DNA of 64,000 bases from Peterkaempfera bronchialis (GCF_003258605.2 NZ_CP031264.1:2852001-2916000), one strand, 5' to 3'. Counted from the first letter of the stretch, positions 17,484 to 26,600 are shown. Translations and numbers: made by a program. Notes: a model not told the origin generated them from the letters alone.

Positions 17484-17649
17484 TGCTGCGAACCACGACG
17501 CCGACCCGCACCGAGGAGGGGCCCAACTCCCCCACAGCGCAGTCAAATCACTCACGGCAGACGGCTGCCCCGCGCAGGGAACGCATCTATGCTGAGGCCT
17601 CTGAATCAGCGTCTGGAAGCTGGCTTTGAAAGCGAGTGGGGGGACCACC

Positions 17650-18057
17650 GTGGATCAGATTGCGGAACTGGCGCGCGTCGCGGCACCAGCCATCACCAGA
17701 CTCATGGTCACCGAGTCCTGGGCACTGCTACGCGACGGAATCGCCGCGCTGTGGCAGCAGATCTACCCGGGACAGGGTGAGGTCATCGCTCGCGACCTCG
17801 ACGCGATCCGAGAGGAAATGAGAAACCCGGTCGGCGAGGACGCGCCGACCGCGGAAGTCGTCCAGCAGGAGTGGCGACGTCGACTGCGCCGTCACCTTGA
17901 GGAGAACCCGGAGCTGGTCCCGCAACTCGAGCAACTGCTCGACAGCCTCCAAGTGGCCGCCCCGGCACCCCGGCAGGTCCACCAGACCGCACGCGCCACC
18001 GGCGGCAGCACCGTGAACCAGGCGGGCGGGAACATCACGATTGTCACCACCAAGTGA
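17650..18057 (+). CDS. Helical protein with C-terminal NQAGG motif (copy 1)
   Basis: A 135-residue protein of no family I can name. The N-terminal 110 residues are helical (ESWALLRDGIAALWQQIYPG, WRRRLRRHLEENPELVPQLE), followed by a short Gly/Ser segment ending GSTVNQAGGNITIVTTK. It is homologous end to end with the gene at 49968-50390, which ends SRVYQAGRDLHVTGQ. GTG 17650 follows GTGGGGGGA. Its stop overlaps the next start (GTGA, 18054-18057), indicating coupled translation. The same NQAGG motif opens the next protein, suggesting that the two assemble through it. A role as an adaptor in a conflict system is inferred from copy 2, which is coupled to a STAND NTPase remnant. Confidence 0.7.
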   Translation: MDQIAELARVAAPAITRLMVTESWALLRDGIAALWQQIYPGQGEVIARDLDAIREEMRNPVGEDAPTAEVVQQEWRRRLRRHLEENPELVPQLEQLLDSLQVAAPAPRQVHQTARATGGSTVNQAGGNITIVTTK

Positions 18058-18803
18058 CCCACCCCAACAACCCGAACCCCTGGCAGCGCCAGGACGCCAG
18101 TGCCTCCAACGGCTCACAGACGAACCAGGCCGGCGGAGACATGTACATCACGACCCTCCCGCCCTCCGGACCCAGGCGGTCCCCGGGGAAGGGCATCGCG
18201 TTCCTCGCGGTCGCCGTCGCCGCAGCGTGCATCGGAGCGCTCGTCGCTGTGAAACTCACCGGAGGCCTCGGCCAGGGTTGGAACTCGCAGCAGGGCCCGT
18301 CAGCAGGCCAGGACGCATCCTCCGGCGCCACCGTCGATCCGAAAGGCAGGGGACCGGGAGCAGGCGGCCCGGCGGCAGCCCCCTCATCACCCCAGCCCTC
18401 GCGGGAAGTTGAGGCCCGGGACAGCGTACGTTTCTCCGGCACGGTTCGACTCGTGGCCCTCAACCTGGACACCAAGCCGCCAACCGTACGCAGCAGCGAC
18501 GGCATAGACGGCTTTCAGGTGCTCTACCCGAATCTGGACGCCCAAGGCGCAACGGCCTTCGGAACAGCCGGCGACCTCCTTTTCCAGCATCCGGCGCTGG
18601 CCCCTTACACCGGGTCGGGCACGCCCTCACGCCAGGCCTGTGCCGAACTGCTGCAGTCGCAGGCGGTCCAGATGCTTCGGGTGGAGGAAGGCGACCGGCT
18701 CTGTGTGGAGACCTCGGCCGGCCGCATCGCCTTCATCGTGTTCGGCAAGTTCACCAGCGGGGCGTTCCTCGGCACCGCGACGGTGTGGGAGGCGGTCGGA
18801 TGA
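18054..18803 (+). CDS. Membrane protein with N-terminal NQAGG motif
   Basis: 249 residues. The N-terminus carries SNGSQTNQAGGDMYITT, a near copy of the C-terminal motif of the preceding protein. Next are one membrane helix (IAFLAVAVAAACIGALVAV, about residues 48-66), a Gly/Ser/Pro-rich linker, and a C-terminal domain of about 130 residues beginning RDSVRFSGTVRLVALNLD with two cysteines. Its GTG start overlaps the upstream stop. The C-terminal domain is probably extracytoplasmic, by the usual positive-inside reading (RRSPGK precedes the helix). I do not recognise it. Translationally coupled on both sides (ATGA at 18800-18803). Confidence 0.65.
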   Translation: MTHPNNPNPWQRQDASASNGSQTNQAGGDMYITTLPPSGPRRSPGKGIAFLAVAVAAACIGALVAVKLTGGLGQGWNSQQGPSAGQDASSGATVDPKGRGPGAGGPAAAPSSPQPSREVEARDSVRFSGTVRLVALNLDTKPPTVRSSDGIDGFQVLYPNLDAQGATAFGTAGDLLFQHPALAPYTGSGTPSRQACAELLQSQAVQMLRVEEGDRLCVETSAGRIAFIVFGKFTSGAFLGTATVWEAVG

Positions 18804-18976
18804 CTCCAGCTGCACCACCGGCGCCAACCACCTTCGAGCAGATCGAGCTGAAGCTCTCCGAGGTGCCCGCCCGGTCCGCAGACCTGCCGGTGCCTGGAAG
18901 AGCGCGCGGTGCGAGACGTGCCGCCACCACCACTCCTCAGCCGCGCACCACCACTCCGGGCGCCGCAGTCTGGCGC
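18800..18976 (+). pseudogene. Truncated third ORF of the NQAGG operon
   Basis: An ATGA overlap at 18800-18803 starts a frame reading MTPAAPPAPTTFEQIELKL and SEVPARSADLP. Its first 30 or so codons look coding, but the frame then runs antisense through the 3' end of the RsbW-like ATPase. The gene therefore seems cut off at its junction with that gene. End point approximate. The lost product is unknown. Confidence 0.4.
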
Positions 18977-19519
18977 TCACGCGGGGCATCCGGTCAGGTC
19001 GAAGCGGCAGAAGACGCTCTTGCCGCCCTCATCGCGAGGCGACCACCACACGAAGTCCGCCAGCGTGCGGACGATGTGCAGCCCCCGGCCGTGCGTGGGC
19101 AGCGTCGCCTCCGGCAGTTCGTCCGCCAGGTCCGGGCCGAACATCTCCCCCATCGGCAAGGTGGGCGCGTTCGGATCCGCGTCGGCGACGTCCAGGACGA
19201 GCCAGGCGGGCCACTTGCGCCACGTCACCGTGAGCGTCCGCCGCCGGCTGAGCCAGCCGGGGCAGTCGTCCGGGATCGCGTGCAGCACCGCGTTGCCGAC
19301 CAGCTCCGAGACGCAGAGCTGCACGTCCGGCACGAAGTGGATCAGACCCCAGCGGCCCAGGGTCAGCGCGGTGACCTCTCGCGCCACCTGGGCGGCGTCC
19401 GGAGAGTCCACCTGGAGGCAGAGCGACCGGTACCGGTGAGGGACCTCCGCAGGACCACCCGAGGCCCCGGCCGGTCCCGCCTCCGGTAGGGCAGTTCCCG
19501 CAGTTCGACCCGCATCCAT
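18977..19519 (-). CDS. RsbW-like ATP-binding regulatory protein
   Basis: A 180-residue GHKL ATPase of the anti-sigma/HATPase_c type that is abundant in streptomycetes. The N box is LCVSELVGNAVLHA, the G1-like strand LVLDVADADPNAP, and the G2 region LPTHGRGLHIVRTLADFVWW, ending GKSVFCRFDLTG. These proteins act as serine kinases or partners for STAS-domain anti-anti-sigma factors, though many have no known target. ATG 19519 gives MDAGRTAGTA; longer frames upstream lack a Shine-Dalgarno. It is divergent from the HTH pseudogene (the two genes are 170 bases apart), an arrangement typical of HTH/DUF397/ATPase clusters. Confidence 0.82.
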   Translation of the reverse strand: MDAGRTAGTALPEAGPAGASGGPAEVPHRYRSLCLQVDSPDAAQVAREVTALTLGRWGLIHFVPDVQLCVSELVGNAVLHAIPDDCPGWLSRRRTLTVTWRKWPAWLVLDVADADPNAPTLPMGEMFGPDLADELPEATLPTHGRGLHIVRTLADFVWWSPRDEGGKSVFCRFDLTGCPA

Positions 19520-19689
19520 CGCACGGCTCACCGTCCTTCGCTTCGCCGGGTCGGTCCCCCGGTCTGATGCCAAGTAGGTTCCTGCGGAAGGGAGGTGGAT
19601 CTCTTCCCCAACGAGGGGGTACCCAGGATGGGTACACTCACGGTCAGGTCCTTGCGACAGACTGTCATCGAAGGCGTACGGGACACGAG

Positions 19690-20701
19690 ATGACCGCCTA
19701 CGAATCGCCAGCAGCCCTACCACCGCATGTCCTGAATCGCGACGATGTGCGCGCGGCTCTCGCACAGCACGACTTCGGCACGGTCTTCGCTCTTGCCCGC
19801 AAGTGGGGCGGAATCAGCTTTTCGAAGATCGCCGAAGCGTGCGACATCAAGCCCGAGCGGGTCGGCCGACTCGCCCGGGGCGAGGGCAGCATCACCACGT
19901 TCGAGAAGATCTCGCAGATCGCCGAAGCTCTGCGGATCCCAGGACACCTGCTCGGTCTTGCGCCGCGCCTCTGGGAAGCCGCTGCGCCGTCCCTGCTGTC
20001 CGTCCCCGCGCCGCGTGGAGCAAGCCCCGCCGGTCCGCACGGTGGGATTGCCGACGATCCGAACGGAGTCGATCCAGTGCTGCGCAGGGAGTTCTTCTGT
20101 ACATCGCTTGCCGGGGCCGGGCTTTTCATAGCTCCTCCCGACCTCTCCCAGTTCCCGAACGGTCGCAGGATCGGTGCCGATGTACCCGGCCGGCTCCGGG
20201 AGCGCGCTGCGCGCCTGCGGCGCCTGGACGACGTACTCGGCGGCGGTGACACCTATCACGTCTATCTCGGCGAGTACCAGAACACCAAGGCTCTGCTCCG
20301 GGAGGGGAGCTACACCGAGGCAACCGGACGCCGCAGGCACCCCGCAGCCCGACTGGGTCGTATGGGTAGACCGCAACGAACTCCAGATCATGACCGGCCG
20401 TTGCTGGACCGAACTCCGCCGGCCGCTGCGCGCCGTCCCGGTGCTGGAACAGGTCCTTGCGGGGTTCGACGACGCCCACGCCCGGGACAAGGCTCTCTAC
20501 CTCTCCTGGCTCGCGGATTCCTATCTGGCCGCAGGCGAGATCGAGCAGGCAGCCGCGATCACCGGCCGTGTCCTTGACCTCTCCGCCGGGGTCGCGTCCG
20601 TGCGGCCCCGGCAGCGGGTCACGCCTGTTCTCCAGCAGCTCGCCGCACACCGCGAGCTGCCCCAGGTGGCCGAGGTCCTGGAGAAGGCCCGCGCCTCCTG
20701 A
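19690..20701 (+). pseudogene. XRE/HTH-TPR regulator with internal deletion
   Basis: The first frame (19690 onward) encodes an HTH domain (FALARKWGGISFSKIAEAC, VGRLARGEGSITTFEKI). It continues with REFFCTSLAGAGLF and RLRRLDDVLGGGDTYHVYL, the usual body of streptomycete HTH-TPR regulators, as far as LLREGSYTEATGR near 20330. The remaining TPR part (WVVWVDRNELQIMTGRCW to LPQVAEVLEKARAS) continues in a different frame to the stop at 20701. About 100 residues of normal sequence are missing at the junction, so this is a deletion plus frameshift, not a single-base error. Probably non-functional. Confidence 0.7.
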
Positions 20702-20705
20702 CGGC

Positions 20706-21038
20706 TCAGGCCGAGGGCTCAGGCTCCGTTGTCTTGCGGACCCAGTCGAGGTACGCGTCGGCGCCCGCGACGATCGGCGCGGCAACGATCTCCGGGTTCT
20801 TCCAAGGGTGGTGCTCCAGCAGGTGCGCCTCAAGCTCCGGGTACCGGTCGGCCCGCGTCTTGAAGAGGAGCTGCCACTCCTCCCCCGTACCGAACTCCCC
20901 CAGGTGCCAGAAGACCGACACCACCGGTCCGACGATCTGGGCCCCGGCTGCGAGCCGAGCCTCCACTACCGACCGCGCCAGCTTCTCCGCCGCCTCGCGG
21001 TTCTCCGTCGCTGTGGACACCTGCACGAAGTCAGACAT
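20706..21038 (-). CDS. cutA: Divalent-cation tolerance protein CutA
   Basis: A 110-residue trimeric ferredoxin-like fold protein implicated in copper and divalent-metal tolerance. Family marks are VQVSTATENREAAEKLARSVVEARLAA at the start, the SVFWHLGEFGTGEEWQLLFKT core and HHPWKNPEIVAAPI. ATG 21038 gives MSDFVQVS; an in-frame start 18 bases upstream is possible. It is separated from the HTH pseudogene by only five bases, convergently. Biological role in actinobacteria is poorly defined. Confidence 0.9.
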   Translation of the reverse strand: MSDFVQVSTATENREAAEKLARSVVEARLAAGAQIVGPVVSVFWHLGEFGTGEEWQLLFKTRADRYPELEAHLLEHHPWKNPEIVAAPIVAGADAYLDWVRKTTEPEPSA

Positions 21039-21166
21039 GTTCGCGATCGTAACCACGTCGGCGCCTCAGCCAGGGCGTTTTGCAGGACCGATGCCACGGG
21101 CGCCGGTCCCAGGGGCCGCGTCGGCCCGTCCGGCTGATCGAGCCGGGCAGCGCCGGCCATACAAGA

Positions 21167-21196
21167 ACGGACCCCTCTCTGCGGAGAGGGGTCCGT
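21167..21196 (-). terminator. Terminator of the NCS2 permease gene
   Basis: cggacccctct (21168-21178) pairs with agaggggtccg (21185-21195) around a six-base loop, 17 bases beyond the permease stop. Strong and symmetric. Confidence 0.8.
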
Positions 21197-21212
21197 ACCT
21201 GCGTCCTGCTGA

Positions 21213-22664
21213 TCAGGTGAGGTTCAGCGAAGGCATCATGAAGTAGAAAAGGAAGACCGCCGACACCACGTACATCGGGATGGGCACTCGCCGCCGGTTA
21301 CCGACGGCCGCGTTGAGGATCGTGTACACCACGAAACCCACACCTAGGCCGATAGTGATGGAGTAGGTGAACGGCATGATCACCATGGTCAGGAAGGCCG
21401 GGACGGCGATGGTCCAGTCGGTCCAGTCGATGTCGCCGATGCTGTTGGCCAGGATCAGGAAGCCGACCGCGACCAGGGCCGGGGTGGCGGCCTGGGCGGG
21501 GACCATGGTGGCCAGCGGGGTGAGGAAGAGGGCGACGACGAAGAGGGCGCCGGTGATGACGCTGGCGAAGCCGGTCCGGGCGCCTTCGCCGACGCCGGCG
21601 GTGGACTCCACGAAGCAGGTGTTGGCCGAGCAGGAGGTGGCGCCGCCGGCGGCGGTGGCGATGCCGTCGATCATCAGCACCTTGTTGATGCCGGGCAGCT
21701 CGCCCTTGTCGTCCAGCAGCTTGGCCTCGTCGCTGACGCCGAGGATGGTGCCCATCGCGTCGAAGAAGCAGGACAGCAGCACGGTGAAGACGAAGAGGAC
21801 ACCGGTGAGGATGCCGACGTCCTTGAACCCGCCGAAGAGGCTGACCTTGCCGATCAGCCCGAAGTCGGGCACGGCGACCGGGTTGCCGGGCCACTTGGGG
21901 ACGGTGAGGCCCCAGTTCAGCGGGGAGATGTGGGCGATGGAGTCGATCACCACGGCGAGCACCGTCATGGCCGCGATGCTGATCAGGATGGCGCCGGGGA
22001 CCTTGCGGACCAGCAGGACCAGGGTGAGCAGCACGCCGAGTATGAAGATCAGCACGGGCCAGCCGTTGAGGTGCCCGGTGGCGCCGAGCTGGAGCGGCAC
22101 GGTGGTGTGGGCGGCGTCCGGGATGCGGCTGACGAAGCCGGCGTCCACCAGGCCGATCAGGGCGATGAAGAGGCCGATACCGATGGCTATGGCCTTGCGG
22201 AGCCCGATCGGCACCGCCGCCATGACCCGTTCCCGCAGCCCGGTGGCGACCAGCAGCATGATGGCGAACCCGGCCAGGACGACCATGCCCATCGCGTCGG
22301 GCCAGCTCATCCGGGGTGCCAGCTGGAGGGCGACGACCGTGTTGACGCCGAGGCCGGCGGCGAGCGCGATCGGCACATTGCCGATGACGCCCATCAGCAG
22401 CGTGGTGAGCGCGGCGGTCACCACGGTGGCGGTGGCCAGTTGTCCGGCCGACAGGTGATGGCCGTATTTGTCCACACCTGAGGACAGGATGATCGGGTTC
22501 AGCACGATGATGTACGCCATCGTGAAGAAGGTGGCGACACCGCCACGGATCTCGCGAGCGAAGGAGGAACCGCGCTCGGTGATCCGGAAGTACCGGTCGA
22601 GGCCGTTCTTCGGCAGCGGGGTGGACTCGGGCGACTTGGCCGTAGACGTGGCCAGCGTGGGCAT
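21213..22664 (-). CDS. NCS2 purine permease (AzgA-like)
   Basis: A 483-residue integral membrane transporter for adenine, guanine or hypoxanthine, driven by protons. It opens with LDRYFRITERGSSFAREIRGGVATFFTMAYIIVLNP, the AzgA/PbuG hallmark. Further marks are the GLGVNTVVAL segment, DAMGTILGVSDEAKLLD, and the SANTCFVESTAGVGEGARTG signature of the substrate site. About 12-14 hydrophobic helices are present, and the length is typical. Start ATG 22664. It is divergent from the DUF2530 gene across about 290 bases with no clear repeats. The direction of nucleobase specificity within the family cannot be read off. Confidence 0.92.
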   Translation of the reverse strand: MPTLATSTAKSPESTPLPKNGLDRYFRITERGSSFAREIRGGVATFFTMAYIIVLNPIILSSGVDKYGHHLSAGQLATATVVTAALTTLLMGVIGNVPIALAAGLGVNTVVALQLAPRMSWPDAMGMVVLAGFAIMLLVATGLRERVMAAVPIGLRKAIAIGIGLFIALIGLVDAGFVSRIPDAAHTTVPLQLGATGHLNGWPVLIFILGVLLTLVLLVRKVPGAILISIAAMTVLAVVIDSIAHISPLNWGLTVPKWPGNPVAVPDFGLIGKVSLFGGFKDVGILTGVLFVFTVLLSCFFDAMGTILGVSDEAKLLDDKGELPGINKVLMIDGIATAAGGATSCSANTCFVESTAGVGEGARTGFASVITGALFVVALFLTPLATMVPAQAATPALVAVGFLILANSIGDIDWTDWTIAVPAFLTMVIMPFTYSITIGLGVGFVVYTILNAAVGNRRRVPIPMYVVSAVFLFYFMMPSLNLT

Positions 22665-22956
22665 GCGGTGTCCTCGGGGTGGGGGCTACGGACTGCCCGC
22701 CCGGGGCGACGCTGGCCGGGCGGCGGTCCGGTCAAGACGACACGCCGATTACAACCGGACAGTTCAGTATGCGGTTACTGATCGGTCAGATGCCATCTTC
22801 GCGCGTAGACGAAGCCCACCCACCGCTCGGACCGGAGACCCGCTGCCCGTAGGCTGGACGGCGCGCACACCCCGTGCCCGCACACCCCGCCCGCACACCC
22901 CGCCCGCACCTCGCGCCCGCACCATCACGATCAGCACCACACCGGAGAGGCGACCC

Positions 22957-23238
22957 ATGGAGAGGCCCGCACTGCGCCCCGCCCCCGAGCCACTGGAGGC
23001 GAACGACGTCGCCATCGTCACCGGCGGCACCGTGCTGTGGTTCGTGGGCTTCCTGGTGCTGATCCCGTTCCAGAGCCGGCTCTCCGACGCCGGCCACGGT
23101 CTCTGGTCGTGGACCTGCCTCGCCGGAGCCGGGCTCGGCCTGATCGGCATCTGGTACTGCCGCGCCCGCCGCGCCGCCATCCGCCGCTCGCGGGAGGCCG
23201 CCGCAGCCGAGCACGGACAGCCCCCGACCGGCGACTGA
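22957..23238 (+). CDS. DUF2530 small membrane protein
   Basis: 93 residues with two membrane helices (GGTVLWFVGFLVLIPF, about residues 23-38, and TCLAGAGLGLIGIWYC, about 53-68). They are flanked by EPLEANDVAIVTGG and RARRAAIRRSREA, which match the actinobacterial DUF2530 family. ATG 22957 follows GGAGAGG. The neighbourhood with an NCS2 permease is commonly conserved as far as I recall. Function unknown. Confidence 0.8.
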   Translation: MERPALRPAPEPLEANDVAIVTGGTVLWFVGFLVLIPFQSRLSDAGHGLWSWTCLAGAGLGLIGIWYCRARRAAIRRSREAAAAEHGQPPTGD

Positions 23239-23278
23239 GCGGCGGCGCTCCGCCACGACGGCCCGTATGGTCGAAGGC

Positions 23279-25747
23279 ATGACCGAACGGGTGCAGGACA
23301 TCACCGACGGCACCGCCCCCGAGGGCCAGCCGCACGTGAGGCCGGACGCGAAGCCTGACGCAAGGCCGGATACGAGGCCGGACGGGCTGACGGCGGCCGA
23401 GGTCGCGGAGCGGGTGGCGCGCGGAGAGGTCAATGACGTCCCGGTACGGTCCAGCCGGTCCACCGCCGAGATCGTCCGCGCCAATGTCTTCACCCGCTTC
23501 AACGCGATCATCGGCCTGCTGTTTGTGATCATCCTGGTGGTCGGACCGATCCAGGACGGACTCTTCGGCTTTGTCATCGTGGCCAACACCGCCATCGGCA
23601 TCATCCAGGAGCTGCGCGCCAAGCGGACCCTGGACAGCCTGGCCGTCATCGGCGAGTCGCGCCCCCGGGTGCGCCGCGACGGCCGGGTGGCGGAGGTCGC
23701 CGTCGCGGCGATCGTGCTGGACGACACCGTGCTGCTGGGCTCCGGCGACAAGGTGGTGGTGGACGGCACCCTCAGCGCGGCGGACGGCCTGGAGGTTGAC
23801 GAGTCGCTGCTGACCGGCGAGGCCGATCCGGTGCTCAAGCGGCCCGGCGACCCGGTGATGTCCGGCAGCTTCGTGGTCGCCGGGTCCGGCGCCTTCACCG
23901 CGACCAAGGTCGGCCGGGAGGCGTACGCGGCGCAGCTCGCCGCCGAGGCCAGCCGCTTCACCCTGGTCCGCTCCGAGTTGCGGACCGGCATCGACACCAT
24001 CCTGCGCTTTGTCACCTATCTGCTGGTGCCCACCGCGCTCGGGCTGGTGGTCAGCCAGCTGGTGGTGGAGCGCAACGACTGGCGCGAGGCGGTCCGCCGC
24101 ATGGTGGCCGGAATCGTACCCATGGTGCCGGAGGGGCTGGTGCTGCTGACCTCGGTGGCGTTCGCCGTCGGGGTGGTGCGGCTGGGCCGCCGGCAGTGCC
24201 TGGTGCAGGAGCTGCCCGCGATCGAGGGCCTGGCGCGGGTGGACACCGTCTGCCTGGACAAGACCGGCACCCTCACCGAGGGCTCCATGGACATCGCCGA
24301 GCTGCGGCTGCTGGACGGCCGCCCGCAGGACGCCGCCCAGCGGGCCCTGGTCGCCCTGGGCGGGGCCGACCCGCGTCCCAACGCCTCCATGCAGGCCGTC
24401 CTCGACGCGTACGCGGGCAGCGGCAGCGGCAGCGGCAGCGGCAACAGCAGTGGCAGCGGCGGACCCGCCTGGGAGGTGCGCGCCGCCGCGCCGTTCTCCT
24501 CCGCCCGCAAGTGGAGCGGCGCCCGGCTGGCCGAGCCGGACGGCGCGGAGGCCACCTGGCTGCTCGGCGCCCCGGATGTCCTGCTGCCGCCCGGCCACCC
24601 GGTACTGGCGGACGTGGACGCCCTGGGCGCCCAGGGCCTGCGGGTACTGCTGCTGGGACGCGGCGAGACCCCGCTGGACGCCCCCGACCCGGCGGTCGGC
24701 CTGGCGCCGCAGGCCCTGGTGGTGCTGCGGCAGCGGCTGCGCGACGACGCCGCCGGTACCCTGCGCTACTTCGCCGAGCAGGGCGTCGCGGCCAAGGTGA
24801 TCTCCGGTGACAACGCCCTGTCGGTGGGCGCGGTCGCCGCCACCCTCGGGCTGCCGGGCGCCGACGACCCGGTGGACGCCCGTACGCTGCCCGCCGACGC
24901 GGAGAAGATGGCGGCCGTGGTGGACGGGCATGCCGTCTTCGGCCGGGTCAGCCCGCAGCAGAAGCGGGACATGGTCGGCGCTCTCCAGTCGCGCGGCCAC
25001 ACGGTGGCGATGACCGGCGACGGCGTCAATGACGTCCTGGCGCTCAAGGACGCCGACATCGGGGTGGCCATGGGTTCGGGCAGCGAGGCGACCCGGGCGG
25101 TGGCGCAGATCGTGCTGCTGGACAACCGTTTCGCCACCCTGCCGTCGGTGGTGGCCGAGGGCCGCCGGGTGATCGGCAACATCGAGCGGGTGGCCAACCT
25201 CTTCCTGGTGAAGACGGTGTACTCGGTGCTGCTGGCCGTGCTGGTGGTCTGCACCCGGGTGCCCTACCCGTTCCTGCCCCGGCACTCGACGGTGCTCTCC
25301 TCGCTGACCATCGGCATCCCGGCGTTCTTCCTGGCCCTGGCGCCCAACGGGGAGCGGGCACGGGCCGGGTTCGTCCGGCGGGTGACGCGGCTGGCCGTAC
25401 CCGGCGGGGTGATCGCGGGTGCGGCGACCTTCACGGCGTACATGCTGGCCCGCGCCGACCACGCCACCGGCCGCGAGGCCGACACCAGCGTGGCGACGCT
25501 GACCCTCTTCCTGGTGGCGGTCTGGGTGCTGGCGATCGTGGCGCGGCCGTACACCTGGTGGCGGGTGCTGCTGATCCTGGCCATGGTGGCGGGGTTCGCG
25601 CTGGTGCTGACCGTGCCGTGGCTGTCGGACTTCTTCCAGCTCTCCTTGCAGGGCACCCGGGGCCCATGGACGGCGGTCGGCATCGCGGCGGTCGCGGCGG
25701 TGCTGCTGGAGGTCGTCTGGCGGGTGGTCGGCAAGCGGCTCGGCTGA
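23279..25747 (+). CDS. Cation-translocating P-type ATPase (CtpE-like)
   Basis: An 822-residue ion pump. The phosphorylated aspartate is Asp327 in CLDKTGTLTEG; the actuator motif is LLTGEADPV near 178-186 and the hinge TGDGVNDV from 579. No N-terminal metal-binding domain is present, and the helix-4 motif is PMVPEGLVLLTS, not CPC, so it is not a heavy-metal P1B pump. The overall pattern matches mycobacterial CtpE, reported to take up calcium. A low-complexity SGSGSGSGNSSGSGG linker interrupts the nucleotide-binding domain. TATGGT (23266-23271) is seven bases before ATG 23279, indicating a leaderless mRNA. Ion specificity is inferred. Confidence 0.85.
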   Translation: MTERVQDITDGTAPEGQPHVRPDAKPDARPDTRPDGLTAAEVAERVARGEVNDVPVRSSRSTAEIVRANVFTRFNAIIGLLFVIILVVGPIQDGLFGFVIVANTAIGIIQELRAKRTLDSLAVIGESRPRVRRDGRVAEVAVAAIVLDDTVLLGSGDKVVVDGTLSAADGLEVDESLLTGEADPVLKRPGDPVMSGSFVVAGSGAFTATKVGREAYAAQLAAEASRFTLVRSELRTGIDTILRFVTYLLVPTALGLVVSQLVVERNDWREAVRRMVAGIVPMVPEGLVLLTSVAFAVGVVRLGRRQCLVQELPAIEGLARVDTVCLDKTGTLTEGSMDIAELRLLDGRPQDAAQRALVALGGADPRPNASMQAVLDAYAGSGSGSGSGNSSGSGGPAWEVRAAAPFSSARKWSGARLAEPDGAEATWLLGAPDVLLPPGHPVLADVDALGAQGLRVLLLGRGETPLDAPDPAVGLAPQALVVLRQRLRDDAAGTLRYFAEQGVAAKVISGDNALSVGAVAATLGLPGADDPVDARTLPADAEKMAAVVDGHAVFGRVSPQQKRDMVGALQSRGHTVAMTGDGVNDVLALKDADIGVAMGSGSEATRAVAQIVLLDNRFATLPSVVAEGRRVIGNIERVANLFLVKTVYSVLLAVLVVCTRVPYPFLPRHSTVLSSLTIGIPAFFLALAPNGERARAGFVRRVTRLAVPGGVIAGAATFTAYMLARADHATGREADTSVATLTLFLVAVWVLAIVARPYTWWRVLLILAMVAGFALVLTVPWLSDFFQLSLQGTRGPWTAVGIAAVAAVLLEVVWRVVGKRLG
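24416..24462 (+). repeat. GGCAGC microsatellite inside the P-type ATPase gene
   Basis: Roughly seven hexamer units coding Gly-Ser, inserted in the nucleotide-binding domain. Length changes would be in frame, adding or removing Gly-Ser pairs. Confidence 0.7.
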
Positions 25748-25749
25748 GG

Positions 25750-26493
25750 CTACTTCACCGGTGGGATTCGATAGACGGAGACATGGGAACGCGACTCGGC
25801 GGTGAATGCGGCGCCGGCCCAGTCCGCATTCCTGGCCTCCAGTTCGAATCCGGCCAACTGGGCCATAAGGTCGAGTTCGGCCGGCCAGATGTAGCGGTGG
25901 GGGCTGCGGAACAGTTCGGCCTGCGTGGTCTCGTCAAAGCGGAAGTGGTGCGATACGACGTGCTGATGCAGGACGTCATAGGTGTCCAAACCGATGTAGC
26001 CGGGTTCGGACTGCCAGACGGTGGCCGTCTGGCCCGGCGGGAGCTTGCGCAGCTCAGGCACCCAGAGCTCGACCACGAATCGACCACCGGGCGCGAGGTG
26101 GCGGGCAGCGTTGCGGAAGCACTCGACCTGCTCGGCCTGGGTCAGCAGGTTGGAGATCGTGTTGTAGACGAGGTAGACCAGCGTGTACCTGCCGGGTACG
26201 ACAGTGGTCGCCATGTCCCCCATGATGACGGGGATCGTCGCTTCGTCCACCTTGGTACGCAGTTGCTCCACCATCGGCGGTGACAACTCGACGCCGGTGA
26301 CCGGGACTCCTCGCTCGGCGAGCGGGACGGCCACCCGGCCGGTCCCGATGGCGAACTCAAGTGCCGCTCCATCCCCGGCGAGCTGGGCGAGGCGGTCCAC
26401 GGTCGGCCCCACGACCTCGGGTGCGAACATGCCGGATCCGGGCGTGTCGTAGCGGCGGGCAGTATCGGCGTCCCAGATGTTCTGCTGCTCCAT
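25750..26493 (-). CDS. Class I SAM-dependent methyltransferase
   Basis: 247 residues. The SAM-binding motif I is ALEFAIGTGRVAVPLAERG near residues 44-62, motif II GVELSPPMVEQL, motif post-I VIMGDMATT, and LVYLVYNTISNLL marks the acidic/aromatic strand IV. An N-terminal MEQQNIWDADTARRYD helix and C-terminal WPAELDLMAQLAGFEL complete a typical small-molecule methyltransferase. The stop is two bases from that of the convergent P-type ATPase. Substrate unknown. Confidence 0.88.
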   Translation of the reverse strand: MEQQNIWDADTARRYDTPGSGMFAPEVVGPTVDRLAQLAGDGAALEFAIGTGRVAVPLAERGVPVTGVELSPPMVEQLRTKVDEATIPVIMGDMATTVVPGRYTLVYLVYNTISNLLTQAEQVECFRNAARHLAPGGRFVVELWVPELRKLPPGQTATVWQSEPGYIGLDTYDVLHQHVVSHHFRFDETTQAELFRSPHRYIWPAELDLMAQLAGFELEARNADWAGAAFTAESRSHVSVYRIPPVK

Positions 26494-26600
26494 TCCGCCA
26501 ACGCTCGCCGTCGGCCGGAGCGCTGTCCAGCGATTATCCGCCCCGCACCCGGGCCACCACCGCCGCGCCTACGCCGGAGGGCGCAGCCCGTGAGCGGTCG

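Noticed and set aside
23018-25462. 814-residue minus-strand frame opposite the P-type ATPase
   Set aside because: Antisense shadow; composition (Gly/His/Arg/Gln) is typical of reverse-complement frames.
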